From Sphingobacterium bambusae (GTDB lineage: Bacteria > Bacteroidota > Bacteroidia > Sphingobacteriales > Sphingobacteriaceae): a stretch of DNA of 64,000 bases. The stretch lies in the NCBI RefSeq assembly GCF_033955345.1, contig NZ_CP138332.1, positions 4,774,001 to 4,838,000 of the forward strand, in the 5' to 3' direction. Shown here one piece after another: positions 7,301-15,020 of the stretch (position 1 is its first letter; every line of letters begins with the position of its first letter). The notes under the pieces were generated by a model. The model was not told where the DNA came from. It saw only the letters and a program-made list of their open reading frames with translations, and made no database searches. Both the position numbers and the translations under genes were made by a program.

Positions 7301-10239
7301 GCAACAGGAAGCGCTTCAACATCCTCTTTATTTAGATGGAAGCTGTAAACGGCTTTTCCGTCCCGAATGTCTATTGCTATGGCGTTGGCAGGTTTACCAC
7401 GGCGCTTATGAAAAACAAACAGCTGTTTGGCATCGGCGAGATCGGTTTCAAATCGCACTTGGACTTTATCGCCGACGGTATAGCTGCTGCTGTCTAAACC
7501 CACAGTGAGGAATTCTTTGGCAGATACCCGTCGACTGACTGGATCATAAATCTGCTTGTAGCTATGTGCCCGGATGGTGTCCGTACCTTGGATGCTGAAG
7601 GCCTCGATGCGGTAGCTGCCTCGCGAAAACAGGGTACTATCCAAATGAATGGTATCCCTGTCGTTGCTGTTGAAGTTGTAGGTCTTTACCCATGTTTTTT
7701 GCTCTTCCCGGCTTAGCAGAACCTCATCAAACTGCATTGGAAAATAACGCTTGTAATCCGACACGGACAGCAGATGGTAATCTGCACTCATAAAATAGCT
7801 CTTCGACCGATCGGCAACGACCAAATCAGGCTCTTTAACTTTGTAAATATGTATCTGACCAGCAAAAGGTAGTGGTTGCCCATTCGGATTTTTGGTGGCG
7901 ATCGTGAGCTCGCTCCATCGGTTTTCGGCGGTGGGAGAGCCGGCTATAATGTCTATATTCCACGGTGTCTTTGCGTAGAAGTAGCGCTCATTTGCTGACT
8001 GCATTTCGCCGGAAGGACTGGTTACCTCCGCTGTATAACGTAAAGAAAAGTTGCTCTCCTGCAACATGCTACTGTCGTTGAGCGGTATGCGCAATTGGAA
8101 TTTTCCCTGTTGATCGGTCTGTGTAACGCTGTCCAGCAAATTGTGATGGCTGTAGTTGCGTGACTGCCCATAAAGTTCAATCTTGTAACGTACGTTGGCC
8201 TGCGCTATGGGCACACCAGCGAAGCTTTCGGCATGGCCAATGAAGACAGCGGTATCAAGAAGCTTATAGGTCTCTTTATTGGTTTCAAAAGTAACTTTAA
8301 AAGTCGGACGTTTATATTCTTCCAAACGGATGTAGGTCGAATGCAATTCCTGTTTTCCAGCGAATACCTTTATATTGAAACGACCATTCAGGGTTTTGAG
8401 AGGTAGTTGCAAGATGCCGTTTGCAGACCCGAAAAGGTTGGTTTCGGCTTTTAGCGAGTCTACCTTTTGTCCATTGGCATCATGTAAATATACGGCAATC
8501 TTTTTTTGTGCCAATATTTTGCCTTTGGTGGAACTATTGTTATAAAGGATGGCCTTGAAGTAAACTTTCTGCCCGGGTCGGTAGATTGACCTATCCGTAA
8601 GGGTGATAGCCGTTTCTTCGCCCTCAAGTTCCTCCTCCATATCGTATTCATCATCGTAATGCTCAGGTATTTCAAGATCCATGAGGGAGATGAGATGATT
8701 TTCTGTGGGCAGTAGCAGGTCGTAATAGTCCAAATCGTCGCGATTCCGACGATCGCTGGTTCTATAGGTAAACTCTCCCGCTTTATTCGTCGTGAAGCTT
8801 TGTACTTTACGCGCTTTACTTTTAGGATTCGTTTCGTATAGCGCCACTTTTTTATTCGCATAGCCTTTACCTGTATTCCGGTCGATCAGGAGAATACGGT
8901 AGCGCTCATCATGATCCGTTTCCTCGTCGAGCAAAGCCGAAACAAATACATCGCTTACCGTAAAGCTACTGTGCGCTACCTCTTGGTATAAACCGTCGTC
9001 TTTGAATTGTGTATTGTTGGAGAGCAGGACAGTATAATGCCCATGGTCCAATGGATTGATTTTGTAGATACTATGATGATTGAAGTGATCATCAAATTGG
9101 CCCAAAGCAATGGATTCTTGATAGGCCAAAGGTGCGTCCAAGCGTGTTTCGTGCGTCGTTGAATCATGACGTATTTTAAAGGTCTGATAGGCGGAATTGG
9201 CCGTATTCGTTGTTCGAAAAACCTGAATAAATAGGCTGTCGGCATTTCGTGTATTGACCTTGATCGGATGGTAGGCATGTGCTGGGATGCGAAAGTCGTG
9301 CTGAACGTCGATGGATGTTGCCCGTATTTGTTGTTCTATCTTCTCGGCCTCGGCCCGCCACATTGAGTTGGGATAGGCACTAAAAACGCGTTGTACATAC
9401 TGCATGGCCTGTTTGTAGTCGGCACGTTCTTGGAATGCCGCCGCGATCCTGCTGAGTATGTAGGCATTATAAGCACTGGGCTGCTCTTCCATGATGCGGT
9501 TCAATTCCGCTAGTCGAGAAGCGATATTCCAAGAGTCGTCCAATAGCTTTTTGCTGAGGAGGTAAGAGGTAGCCTCGGCATATCCTGCTTGCTTGTTAAA
9601 GGCCAACACCTCCGCTTTCAATTGATCTGCCTCGCCCAAGCTGTCGCTACGCGATGGCAATACCTCAAGGTATTGGTAGGCCAAGAGGTGATATAAGGTG
9701 GGCATCAGATAGCTGTTTCGCGTATCGTCAAAGAGGGAAGACCATTGTGTTGTGAGCTCCTGCTGCAACGCCGCTTTGGCAGCTAGCGACGTGCGAAAGA
9801 CGCTGTCGATGATCTGTTGTTTTTCTTCCGATGTGGCTTTGATAAAGCGATTGGAGCTGACGGGCTGAAACCGGTGGCTGTTCGATTCCAAAAAGAGGGC
9901 ATAGAAATTTTTGATAACGCTGCGTTGCACGATATCGCCCTCCTGTAGGGTGCGCTCGAAGTGTTTTTGAATTTCTTCAAATGTCTTATCATCGGTCTTG
10001 TTTACACGAAGGGCTTGCGTTTCAGCCAAAAAGGCCCTGATGTACACATCCCGAATACCGTTTCGCTTAGCATGCGCCTTGATATCAGCAAGGATAGGTA
10101 GTGTCTGTTCGTAGTTTTTGATGGCAATAAGTTGCTCGATTTGCTTCCATTGACCATCAATGCCGATCCGCAGAGGTTGTTCTTGTGCAAAGAGGAACAT
10201 CGGTGCTAGAAGCAATAATAACAGGAGGTTTCGTTTCAT
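4354..10239 (-). CDS. Secreted alpha-2-macroglobulin family protein with inserted SusC-like TonB plug module
   Basis: A 1961-residue exported protein beginning with a hydrophobic signal peptide (M-K-R-N-L-L-L-L-L to F-A-Q). Bacterial alpha-2-macroglobulins trap proteases in the periplasm through macroglobulin domains and a reactive thioester. An MG2-like domain begins near residue 545 (D-R-S-I-Y-R-P-G-Q). The thioester motif C-T-E-Q is present, with Cys1453. The complement-type alpha/alpha region follows, and the C-terminus is beta-rich. Between about residues 1125 and 1220 sits a segment that matches the plug of SusC-type receptors: I-R-G-T near its start, P-L-Y-V-V-D-G-E, then S-V-L-K-D-A-A-A-T-A-L-Y-G-S-R and G-V-I-I-V-T-T-K. 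No beta-barrel follows it, so this is a domain transplant and not a receptor. The gene stands alone, with a terminator downstream and a divergent gene upstream. Confidence 0.85.
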   Translation of the reverse strand: MKRNLLLLLLLAPMFLFAQEQPLRIGIDGQWKQIEQLIAIKNYEQTLPILADIKAHAKRNGIRDVYIRAFLAETQALRVNKTDDKTFEEIQKHFERTLQEGDIVQRSVIKNFYALFLESNSHRFQPVSSNRFIKATSEEKQQIIDSVFRTSLAAKAALQQELTTQWSSLFDDTRNSYLMPTLYHLLAYQYLEVLPSRSDSLGEADQLKAEVLAFNKQAGYAEATSYLLSKKLLDDSWNIASRLAELNRIMEEQPSAYNAYILSRIAAAFQERADYKQAMQYVQRVFSAYPNSMWRAEAEKIEQQIRATSIDVQHDFRIPAHAYHPIKVNTRNADSLFIQVFRTTNTANSAYQTFKIRHDSTTHETRLDAPLAYQESIALGQFDDHFNHHSIYKINPLDHGHYTVLLSNNTQFKDDGLYQEVAHSSFTVSDVFVSALLDEETDHDERYRILLIDRNTGKGYANKKVALYETNPKSKARKVQSFTTNKAGEFTYRTSDRRNRDDLDYYDLLLPTENHLISLMDLEIPEHYDDEYDMEEELEGEETAITLTDRSIYRPGQKVYFKAILYNNSSTKGKILAQKKIAVYLHDANGQKVDSLKAETNLFGSANGILQLPLKTLNGRFNIKVFAGKQELHSTYIRLEEYKRPTFKVTFETNKETYKLLDTAVFIGHAESFAGVPIAQANVRYKIELYGQSRNYSHHNLLDSVTQTDQQGKFQLRIPLNDSSMLQESNFSLRYTAEVTSPSGEMQSANERYFYAKTPWNIDIIAGSPTAENRWSELTIATKNPNGQPLPFAGQIHIYKVKEPDLVVADRSKSYFMSADYHLLSVSDYKRYFPMQFDEVLLSREEQKTWVKTYNFNSNDRDTIHLDSTLFSRGSYRIEAFSIQGTDTIRAHSYKQIYDPVSRRVSAKEFLTVGLDSSSYTVGDKVQVRFETDLADAKQLFVFHKRRGKPANAIAIDIRDGKAVYSFHLNKEDVEALPVALHAFIIKNDMAELRSIHIPIKQKDKQLAIQTVTFRDKITPGQAESWRFKIKQNEDVIPAELALSMYDAALDEFQAHIFPHSFDRPSPYYYHRQEAQQHLLGDFYEETNSSNVFVGTRYQAQLYIQTPIVRSYGLWTAGRYHYAAKSLSSALRGRVAGVAIGGSSTVDEVVVIRGTASAASNAPLYVVDGEVMEQIDMSKIMPDQINSFSVLKDAAATALYGSRAAGGVIIVTTKEGSKIQEQLAAAQTRSNLQETAFFFPALYTDEQGDVSVEFNSPEALSKWKLLLFAHGKNLEAGMGTFYTRTQKELMVSPNMPRYFREGDQLLLKATIQNLREEAMEGNIRIEFINPETNEVISARFLDKPTQPFTVDSKKNLTVSWAVQIPMGFPTVQVKIVAASASFSDGEIHELAILPNRVLVSETSPLLLQPNETKQFQLETANKENMQARIQIQSNPILEVIGALDYLNNYPYACTEQLSSKWFSLKMVQYIQQHYPAIANYFSALRSQQTESKLSENSALTELSAEEMPWIRDIKRDSEKLAALSKLFDENNTFEIAEIEKKLLKQQLETGAFPWFEGGRANAYISIRLLEIWGKVLKLDHRLVSNDMRKIAEKLTKYLDKDSLIVDEKASASMALDYLYARHYWQGLYPLDTKQQALLTDKISQSPLLTAQRSAGIAAKSWIVNQLFGKGEQTDQIRNRIIQEVLNDTQKGMYWESNMKSYNAVSLQSYMVEAYKLNDPNKLDALTQWIYYHKQASHWQTTWMTVDAIYALLLANNPSEFVLENSVTLSIDQQVVPLEPASLGQVAKTFTRQDLKKNLELEVQNNNSRAIYGYLNHQYFANETSLSAVVNNLSISKEYLVQRDGKWIVSSSAKLGEKVKVRLIVIAGESFSNLHLKDSRPSGVEPIYQPSGYKYWEGYYFSMKDASTNYFFDRLSKGKHVYEYEVKANNAGVFQSGISTIGSMYDPSVNARASSVTLEIVE

Positions 10240-10459
10240 AATTTATAGAATATTAGTATAAATATAACATCTTTTGTTCGTTTTTTGACGGATGCAGCAT
10301 GTCGCGAGATTCCATAACGCGATTTTATTTTTTTTCTGGGTTGTGTTTTCCTTTTGATGGACGTGCAATGCAAATAAGAGCGGCGTAGCCTTTCGATGTT
10401 AACAGGAATTAAATAATGGCTTAGCATAAACTTCATCTGTATACTTTATTTTTGAAATT

Positions 10460-11332
10460 ATGGATCTACCTAAGCTGTTTACCTTTGCGCTGCTCGCACT
10501 AACATTAAATACCTATGGCCAGCAAGTGCATCAATTCTCCTTCAACAATGCGCAGGATATGCGTCGCTATTTCAAGGTGACGCCAGGTTTGCAGATTATT
10601 AGCGGGCACCGCGGAACCATCGAGGAGGGCATGCCCGAAAATTCGATCGCTGCCATGGAGGCTGTATTGCAACATACGCCAGCAATCTTTGAAGTGGATC
10701 CGCGCTTGACAAAGGACAGCGTGGCCGTTATGCATCATGATGCGGCTATGGAGCGTACAACAACAGGAAGGGGTTTGTTAAAGGACCATGCATTTGCAGA
10801 TCTTAAGGATATTCGGTTGAAGGACACAAAGGGCAACATCACCTCATATAACATCAACACCTTGGATGAGATGATCCGTTGGGCGAAGGGGAAAACAATC
10901 CTCAATTTGGATAAGAAAGATTTGCCCTTACAAATGACGGCCGATATCATTGAAAAGCATCAGGCCTATGCTTGGGTGTGGGTCACCGTTCATACGGTTA
11001 AAGAGGCTCGTTTTTTCTTGGAAAGACATCCTGATCAGTTTATTTCCATGCATATAAAAACCAAAGAAGCACTAAAGGACTTTGTTGCTGCTGGATTGCC
11101 CTTTGATCGGATGATTGTATATATCGGATCAGAATTGAAGGATAGCAACCTCGATATGTACCGTTTCTTTAACAAAAAAGGGGTGATGTGCATGATTTCC
11201 ACAGCGCCAAGCTATGATAAGCTGACAGACAAAACGGAGCGAGCAGAACGGTATAAAGCTGTTTTTGCGCAAGGAGCCGCTATATTAGAGTCGGATTTGC
11301 CTATAGCCGTTTCTCAAGCGCTAAGCAAGTAA
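10460..11332 (+). CDS. Secreted glycerophosphodiester phosphodiesterase family protein
   Basis: A 290-residue protein with an N-terminal signal peptide ending near Y-G-Q-Q, so it acts in the periplasm or outer membrane. GDPD enzymes split glycerophosphodiesters into glycerol-3-phosphate and an alcohol. The catalytic signature is visible: H-R-G near residue 50, P-E-N about ten residues later, E-V-D near residue 79, and H-H-D near residue 94. It stands between the divergent alpha-2-macroglobulin gene and the TonB receptor. A possible -7 element TATTTTTG lies at 10447-10454, very close to the ATG. The physiological substrate is not known. Confidence 0.8.
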   Translation: MDLPKLFTFALLALTLNTYGQQVHQFSFNNAQDMRRYFKVTPGLQIISGHRGTIEEGMPENSIAAMEAVLQHTPAIFEVDPRLTKDSVAVMHHDAAMERTTTGRGLLKDHAFADLKDIRLKDTKGNITSYNINTLDEMIRWAKGKTILNLDKKDLPLQMTADIIEKHQAYAWVWVTVHTVKEARFFLERHPDQFISMHIKTKEALKDFVAAGLPFDRMIVYIGSELKDSNLDMYRFFNKKGVMCMISTAPSYDKLTDKTERAERYKAVFAQGAAILESDLPIAVSQALSK

Positions 11333-11445
11333 AAATCGTTTCTGCATGCCGCATTTCCTAAATGCCGCATTTTCTGGATTGTACATTCTGCATGACTCAT
11401 TAGGGGGGCAGTTTAGCTAAATTTCGATTTTCACCGATTTGGGAA

Positions 11446-11475
11446 TTGGCGGCTCCCAAAACTTTTCTATATTTG
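11446..11475 (+). promoter_or_regulatory. Bacteroidota-type promoter of the TonB receptor locus
   Basis: TTG at 11446-11448, a 19-bp spacer, and TATATTTG at 11468-11475 match the Bacteroidota primary sigma consensus (TTG-N19-TAnnTTTG) exactly. It lies about 30 bp before the first ATG of the broken receptor. Confidence 0.65.
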
Positions 11476-11507
11476 GGCAATTTAAAACAAGTCTAAATAA
11501 ATAAACT

Positions 11508-13525
11508 ATGTTATTTAATAGAAAAATGCATTTGAATCCGCTTTTAACGGCCTTGTTGCTGTGTAGCGGAACATATGCCTTTGCGCAAGATGTGACGGTG
11601 CAGGTTAAAGACGCCCAGCAACAAATGCTTCCGCAGGCCAATATTTGGGTGAATGGAAAATTGCAAGGGCGAACAGATTCCGAAGGGAGTTTGGTGTTCG
11701 CTCGTCCCAAGATTAAGAATCTAGAAATTCGTATCTCCCATAGTGGCTACCCAGACCGTATACATCGCGCGATATCCGATCTATTGACCCTAGCGTGATC
11801 GAACGTGTAGAAGTCATAAAGGGCGCCACTTCTATTTATGGAAATGGATCTGCCGGCGGGATTATTAACTACATCACGCGTAAAAACGATCCGCAGGCTA
11901 AAACTGTTGGCGGTTTGACCACATTGCGGGGGACGCTGAACCCTTACAACAATAAGGAGACCGAAGGCTACCGCTTTTCACAAACGCTGTATGGCCGTCA
12001 CGATAAGTTCAGCTATACCGCTAGCGGCGCTGTCGATTACACCGGTTTGCAGCGCGATGGCGATGGTGTGCCACTGGGACAAACAGATGGGCTTTCAAAC
12101 AGTAAATCCTACAATGCCTTCTTAAAATTAGGCTATGATATTGACCCTAGTTCGTCCCTGTCCTTCGTCTACAACTTTTTCAATAGCCTTCAGCACGCGC
12201 GCTATCTAAGCCAAAACGGAAAGTACGGACAGACAGCAACAATCGGTGTACCGGGTACAGACCCCGGCGAAAATACAGGAACACGCTACAACCACAATGC
12301 GATGCTGACTTATTCGAAAAACCAATTGTTCGGAAATACTTCGCTCAATGCATCGGTTTATTACAATACCTTTCGCTCTATGAACCGCTATGTAGAACGT
12401 GCAAACTCTTGGTATGGTCCCGGCCAGTCGCAGATCAACTCGGATAAAAAAGGATTCCGTGCTGACCTAAATACACCTTTTCAATTCGGTAATGTGCTGG
12501 GCGGGGTCACCTATGGGATCGACCTATTGAATGATGTGACCTACCAAGACTTGACCGATGGACGAGTGTTTGTGCCTAAAATGGATATGTTCAACTATGC
12601 ACCCTTTGCGCAGCTGACCTTAACATTTGTGGATCACCTTATCTTTAAAGGAGGAGCGCGCTACGAAGATGCGACGGTGAAGATCAAAGATTTTGAAACG
12701 CTACCAACAGGACCTGGCACGGAAGGAAGTATCGCGGTGCAGGGAGGAACGATACCTTATCGAGGCGTAACCTTTAATGCGGGACTGCGCTACAATAAAT
12801 ATGCATTCTTTAATCCTTTTGTGAGCTTTTCGCAAGGCTTTACCATCAATGAGCTGGGGCGTATTGTGCGTAACGCCACCGATAGCGATCTGAAGAATAT
12901 ACAAACCGATCCTATTGTTACCAACAACTACGAAGCTGGATTTGCTAGTCAAATCAGTATTTTTAATCTTTCGGCGGCTTACTTCATCAGTACCTCTAAA
13001 TTGGGCGTAAACCTAACCGCCGATGAACGTGGTTATTTCTTTCCCGAGCGGGCACCAGAGCGTATTCATGGGGTTGAGGTAGCTCTTGACGCACGACTAT
13101 CGTCAACCTTATCCGTTGGAGGAACCTACTCTTATGTGGAAGGAAAACTGAAAAATGAAGATGGTACAAGAACATACCTAAGCGGTGCGCGCATTATGCC
13201 ACCGAAAGCTACCGGCTATGTAAATTATGCGCCGATTAATGCCTTGGATCTTCAACTATCATGGGTGCACACGGGCAATCGTGACCGTTTTGAGCCCAGT
13301 GCAAATGGCGCATATCTAGGAAACCAAGGGCCAGTAAATGCGGTAGATATTCTTAATTTTAATGCGGGATATAAGGTGAATAAACAATGGTCTGTAGGCT
13401 TAGGGGTTGCGAATCTATTGAACGAAGATTACTATTCTGTGTACAGTCAGTTTGCGGCGACGGATGCAAATTACGTAAAAGGGGAAGGCGCAACGCTGTC
13501 GCTAAACCTTAATTACCGGTTCTAA
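11508..13525 (+). pseudogene. TonB-dependent siderophore-type receptor disrupted by internal deletion and frameshift
   Basis: Two frames encode the two ends of one receptor. The first (11508-11798) has a signal peptide ending in A-F-A-Q, then a CarboxypepD_reg-like domain up to R-I-S-H-S-G-Y, and then shifts out of frame and stops at 11798. The second frame enters at about 11750 with R-P-Y-T-S-R-D-I-R-S-I-D-P-S-V-I-E-R-V-E-V. This is the last part of a plug domain (I-E-R-V-E-V-I-K-G-A-T-S-I-Y-G). It runs through a complete 22-strand-type barrel of about 560 residues ending in L-N-Y-R-F. The first two thirds of the plug, roughly 70-110 residues, are missing at the junction near 11745-11755. 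An ATG within the second frame at 11795 would give a barrel without a plug. The gene has a good promoter and is followed after 2 nt by the PepSY gene. A sequencing or assembly error is possible. Confidence 0.75.
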
Positions 13526-13527
13526 GG

Positions 13528-14703
13528 ATGATCAAAAAAGCGATACTTTGGCTGCATAAATGGTTGGGCATACTCTCTGGTATCGTCGTCTTTTTGGTGA
13601 GCTTAAGTGCTGCGCTGTATACCTTTCAGGATGAGCTGAAACTGTTGTTTTATCCGAATAAGTACTTTTTGCAGAGCGATGCAGGAGCACAGCAACCGAA
13701 GCCTTTGACGGAGCTTATCGCTAAAGCACAGGCGAATCTTCCGGATAAGGAGACGATTTCGAGGGTAGACCTGTATCCCGCGAAAGATAGATCCTGGGTT
13801 TTTCGTGCCTCTGCAACCAACGCTGAGGGATTTGGTTATTGGAATTACCAGAGCTACTATAAACGGGTTTTCGTGAATCCTTATACCGCAGAAGTTTTAG
13901 TGGTGGAAGATACCAAGAATGAGTTTTTCCAGCTCTGCCTGCAGCTACACATGAACCTGCTCTTGGGAAAAACCTATGGGCATGCCCTCGTGGGGTACAG
14001 CACGGCGATTTTTGCACTGCTATTATTATCGGGGATGGTGCTATGGTGGCCCAAGAAATGGCGAGGTAAGCCTTTGAAAAGGGCTGTTTCTCTAGACTGG
14101 AAAGCGAAATGGAAACGACTCAATTATGACCTGCATAATGTGTTTGGATTTTATAGCTTCGCGGTAGCACTTGTCATGGCCCTGACCGGCCTAGTATTTA
14201 GTTTTCCGGCATTTAAGAAAGCGTATATCGACTTTTTTAATGTTTTCGCAACAGAAGTCGTGCTAACGGATTTAAGCCAAGACAAGGCCTCGGCGGTTCC
14301 TTATCGCTATATCGATCCTTTGGATAATGGCCTGAGCCATTTGTTGACCATCTATCCGTCGGCAGATATGATGTCTGTGCGCCTGCGGGATAAGGATGAG
14401 CCTTTGGTGGATGTACAGATACGCTTAGCGGAAAATCGGAGTGGGGTTTTCAAATGGTATTATTTTCGACGAGACAATCTGCAGGTCGATAAGATACAGG
14501 ATAGCGAAAAATTGACTGGTGGAAACAAGCTGGCTTCGCTGAATTTTGATTTGCATACGGGAAGCATAGGTGGTATGCCTACCAAGATTTTCGCCTTTAT
14601 AATCTCGATGTTTTGTGCAAGCCTGCCTATTACGGGATATATCCTTTGGTGGCAGAAAGGACGTAAATCTACTAAAGCCAAAACAAAGCGCGCAATTCGA
14701 TAG
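13528..14703 (+). CDS. PepSY-associated transmembrane protein (iron-uptake reductase-like)
   Basis: A 391-residue inner-membrane protein of the PepSY_TM family. Helix 1 (A-I-L-W-L-H-K-W-L-G-I-L-S-G) carries the conserved histidine, and further helices lie near residues 150-175, 205-230 and 350-375. PepSY domains lie between helices. Family members such as PiuB and FoxB accompany TonB siderophore receptors and are thought to reduce or release iron from siderophores at the inner membrane. It starts 2 nt after the receptor stop codon, so it was almost certainly co-transcribed with the now broken receptor. The reading frame itself is intact. Confidence 0.82.
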   Translation: MIKKAILWLHKWLGILSGIVVFLVSLSAALYTFQDELKLLFYPNKYFLQSDAGAQQPKPLTELIAKAQANLPDKETISRVDLYPAKDRSWVFRASATNAEGFGYWNYQSYYKRVFVNPYTAEVLVVEDTKNEFFQLCLQLHMNLLLGKTYGHALVGYSTAIFALLLLSGMVLWWPKKWRGKPLKRAVSLDWKAKWKRLNYDLHNVFGFYSFAVALVMALTGLVFSFPAFKKAYIDFFNVFATEVVLTDLSQDKASAVPYRYIDPLDNGLSHLLTIYPSADMMSVRLRDKDEPLVDVQIRLAENRSGVFKWYYFRRDNLQVDKIQDSEKLTGGNKLASLNFDLHTGSIGGMPTKIFAFIISMFCASLPITGYILWWQKGRKSTKAKTKRAIR

Positions 14704-14953
14704 GCGGGATGGATATAAGGGTGTTTTCTGGTCAACGATTTCCTGCTTTTGCGGTTCGTTGACGCAACAGATCGGGCAGCTCTTTAGGGCAGAAAGGGTC
14801 TGGCCGTTATCCGACAACAGGAGAAGAATTAGACGAACTGTTTGCTTCTTTTAAAAATTTATTATTGGAATGATAAATAGTTTTAGCAGATGCTCGGGCT
14901 AAATATTTTGAAAAAAGCCGTCTGCTTCTATTTCTTGGTAATTTTTCAGCTAT
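14704..14953. other. Intergenic stretch without a convincing gene
   Basis: A short open segment ending at the TGA near 14870 reads like a protein C-terminus (Y-P-T-T-G-E-E-L-D-E-L-F-A-S-F-K) but has no start and an in-frame stop close upstream. It may be a gene remnant. Nothing else is recognisable. Confidence 0.3.
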
Positions 14954-14990
14954 AAATGGCTCTTTGCTCCGGCAAGGGCCATTTATTTTT
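14954..14990 (+). terminator. Probable intrinsic terminator before the first GH92 gene
   Basis: AAATGGC and GCCATTT-type arms with small bulges (left to TTTGC, right from GCAAGG) enclose the loop TCCG, and a T-rich run follows. It would end transcripts from the iron locus upstream. Confidence 0.5.
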
Positions 14991-15020
14991 TATCTTGTGG
15001 GCTCAACAGATGATAAAAAC

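Noticed and set aside
8460..9361. Several minus-strand frames of 60-130 codons inside the alpha-2-macroglobulin gene
   Set aside because: They are other-frame shadows rich in Arg, Pro and Thr. The main frame is continuous and has recognisable domains.
14704..14872. Possible gene end reading Y-P-T-T-G-E-E-L-D-E-L-F
   Set aside because: Only about 35 codons between stops and without a start codon. It may be a remnant but cannot be supported as a gene.
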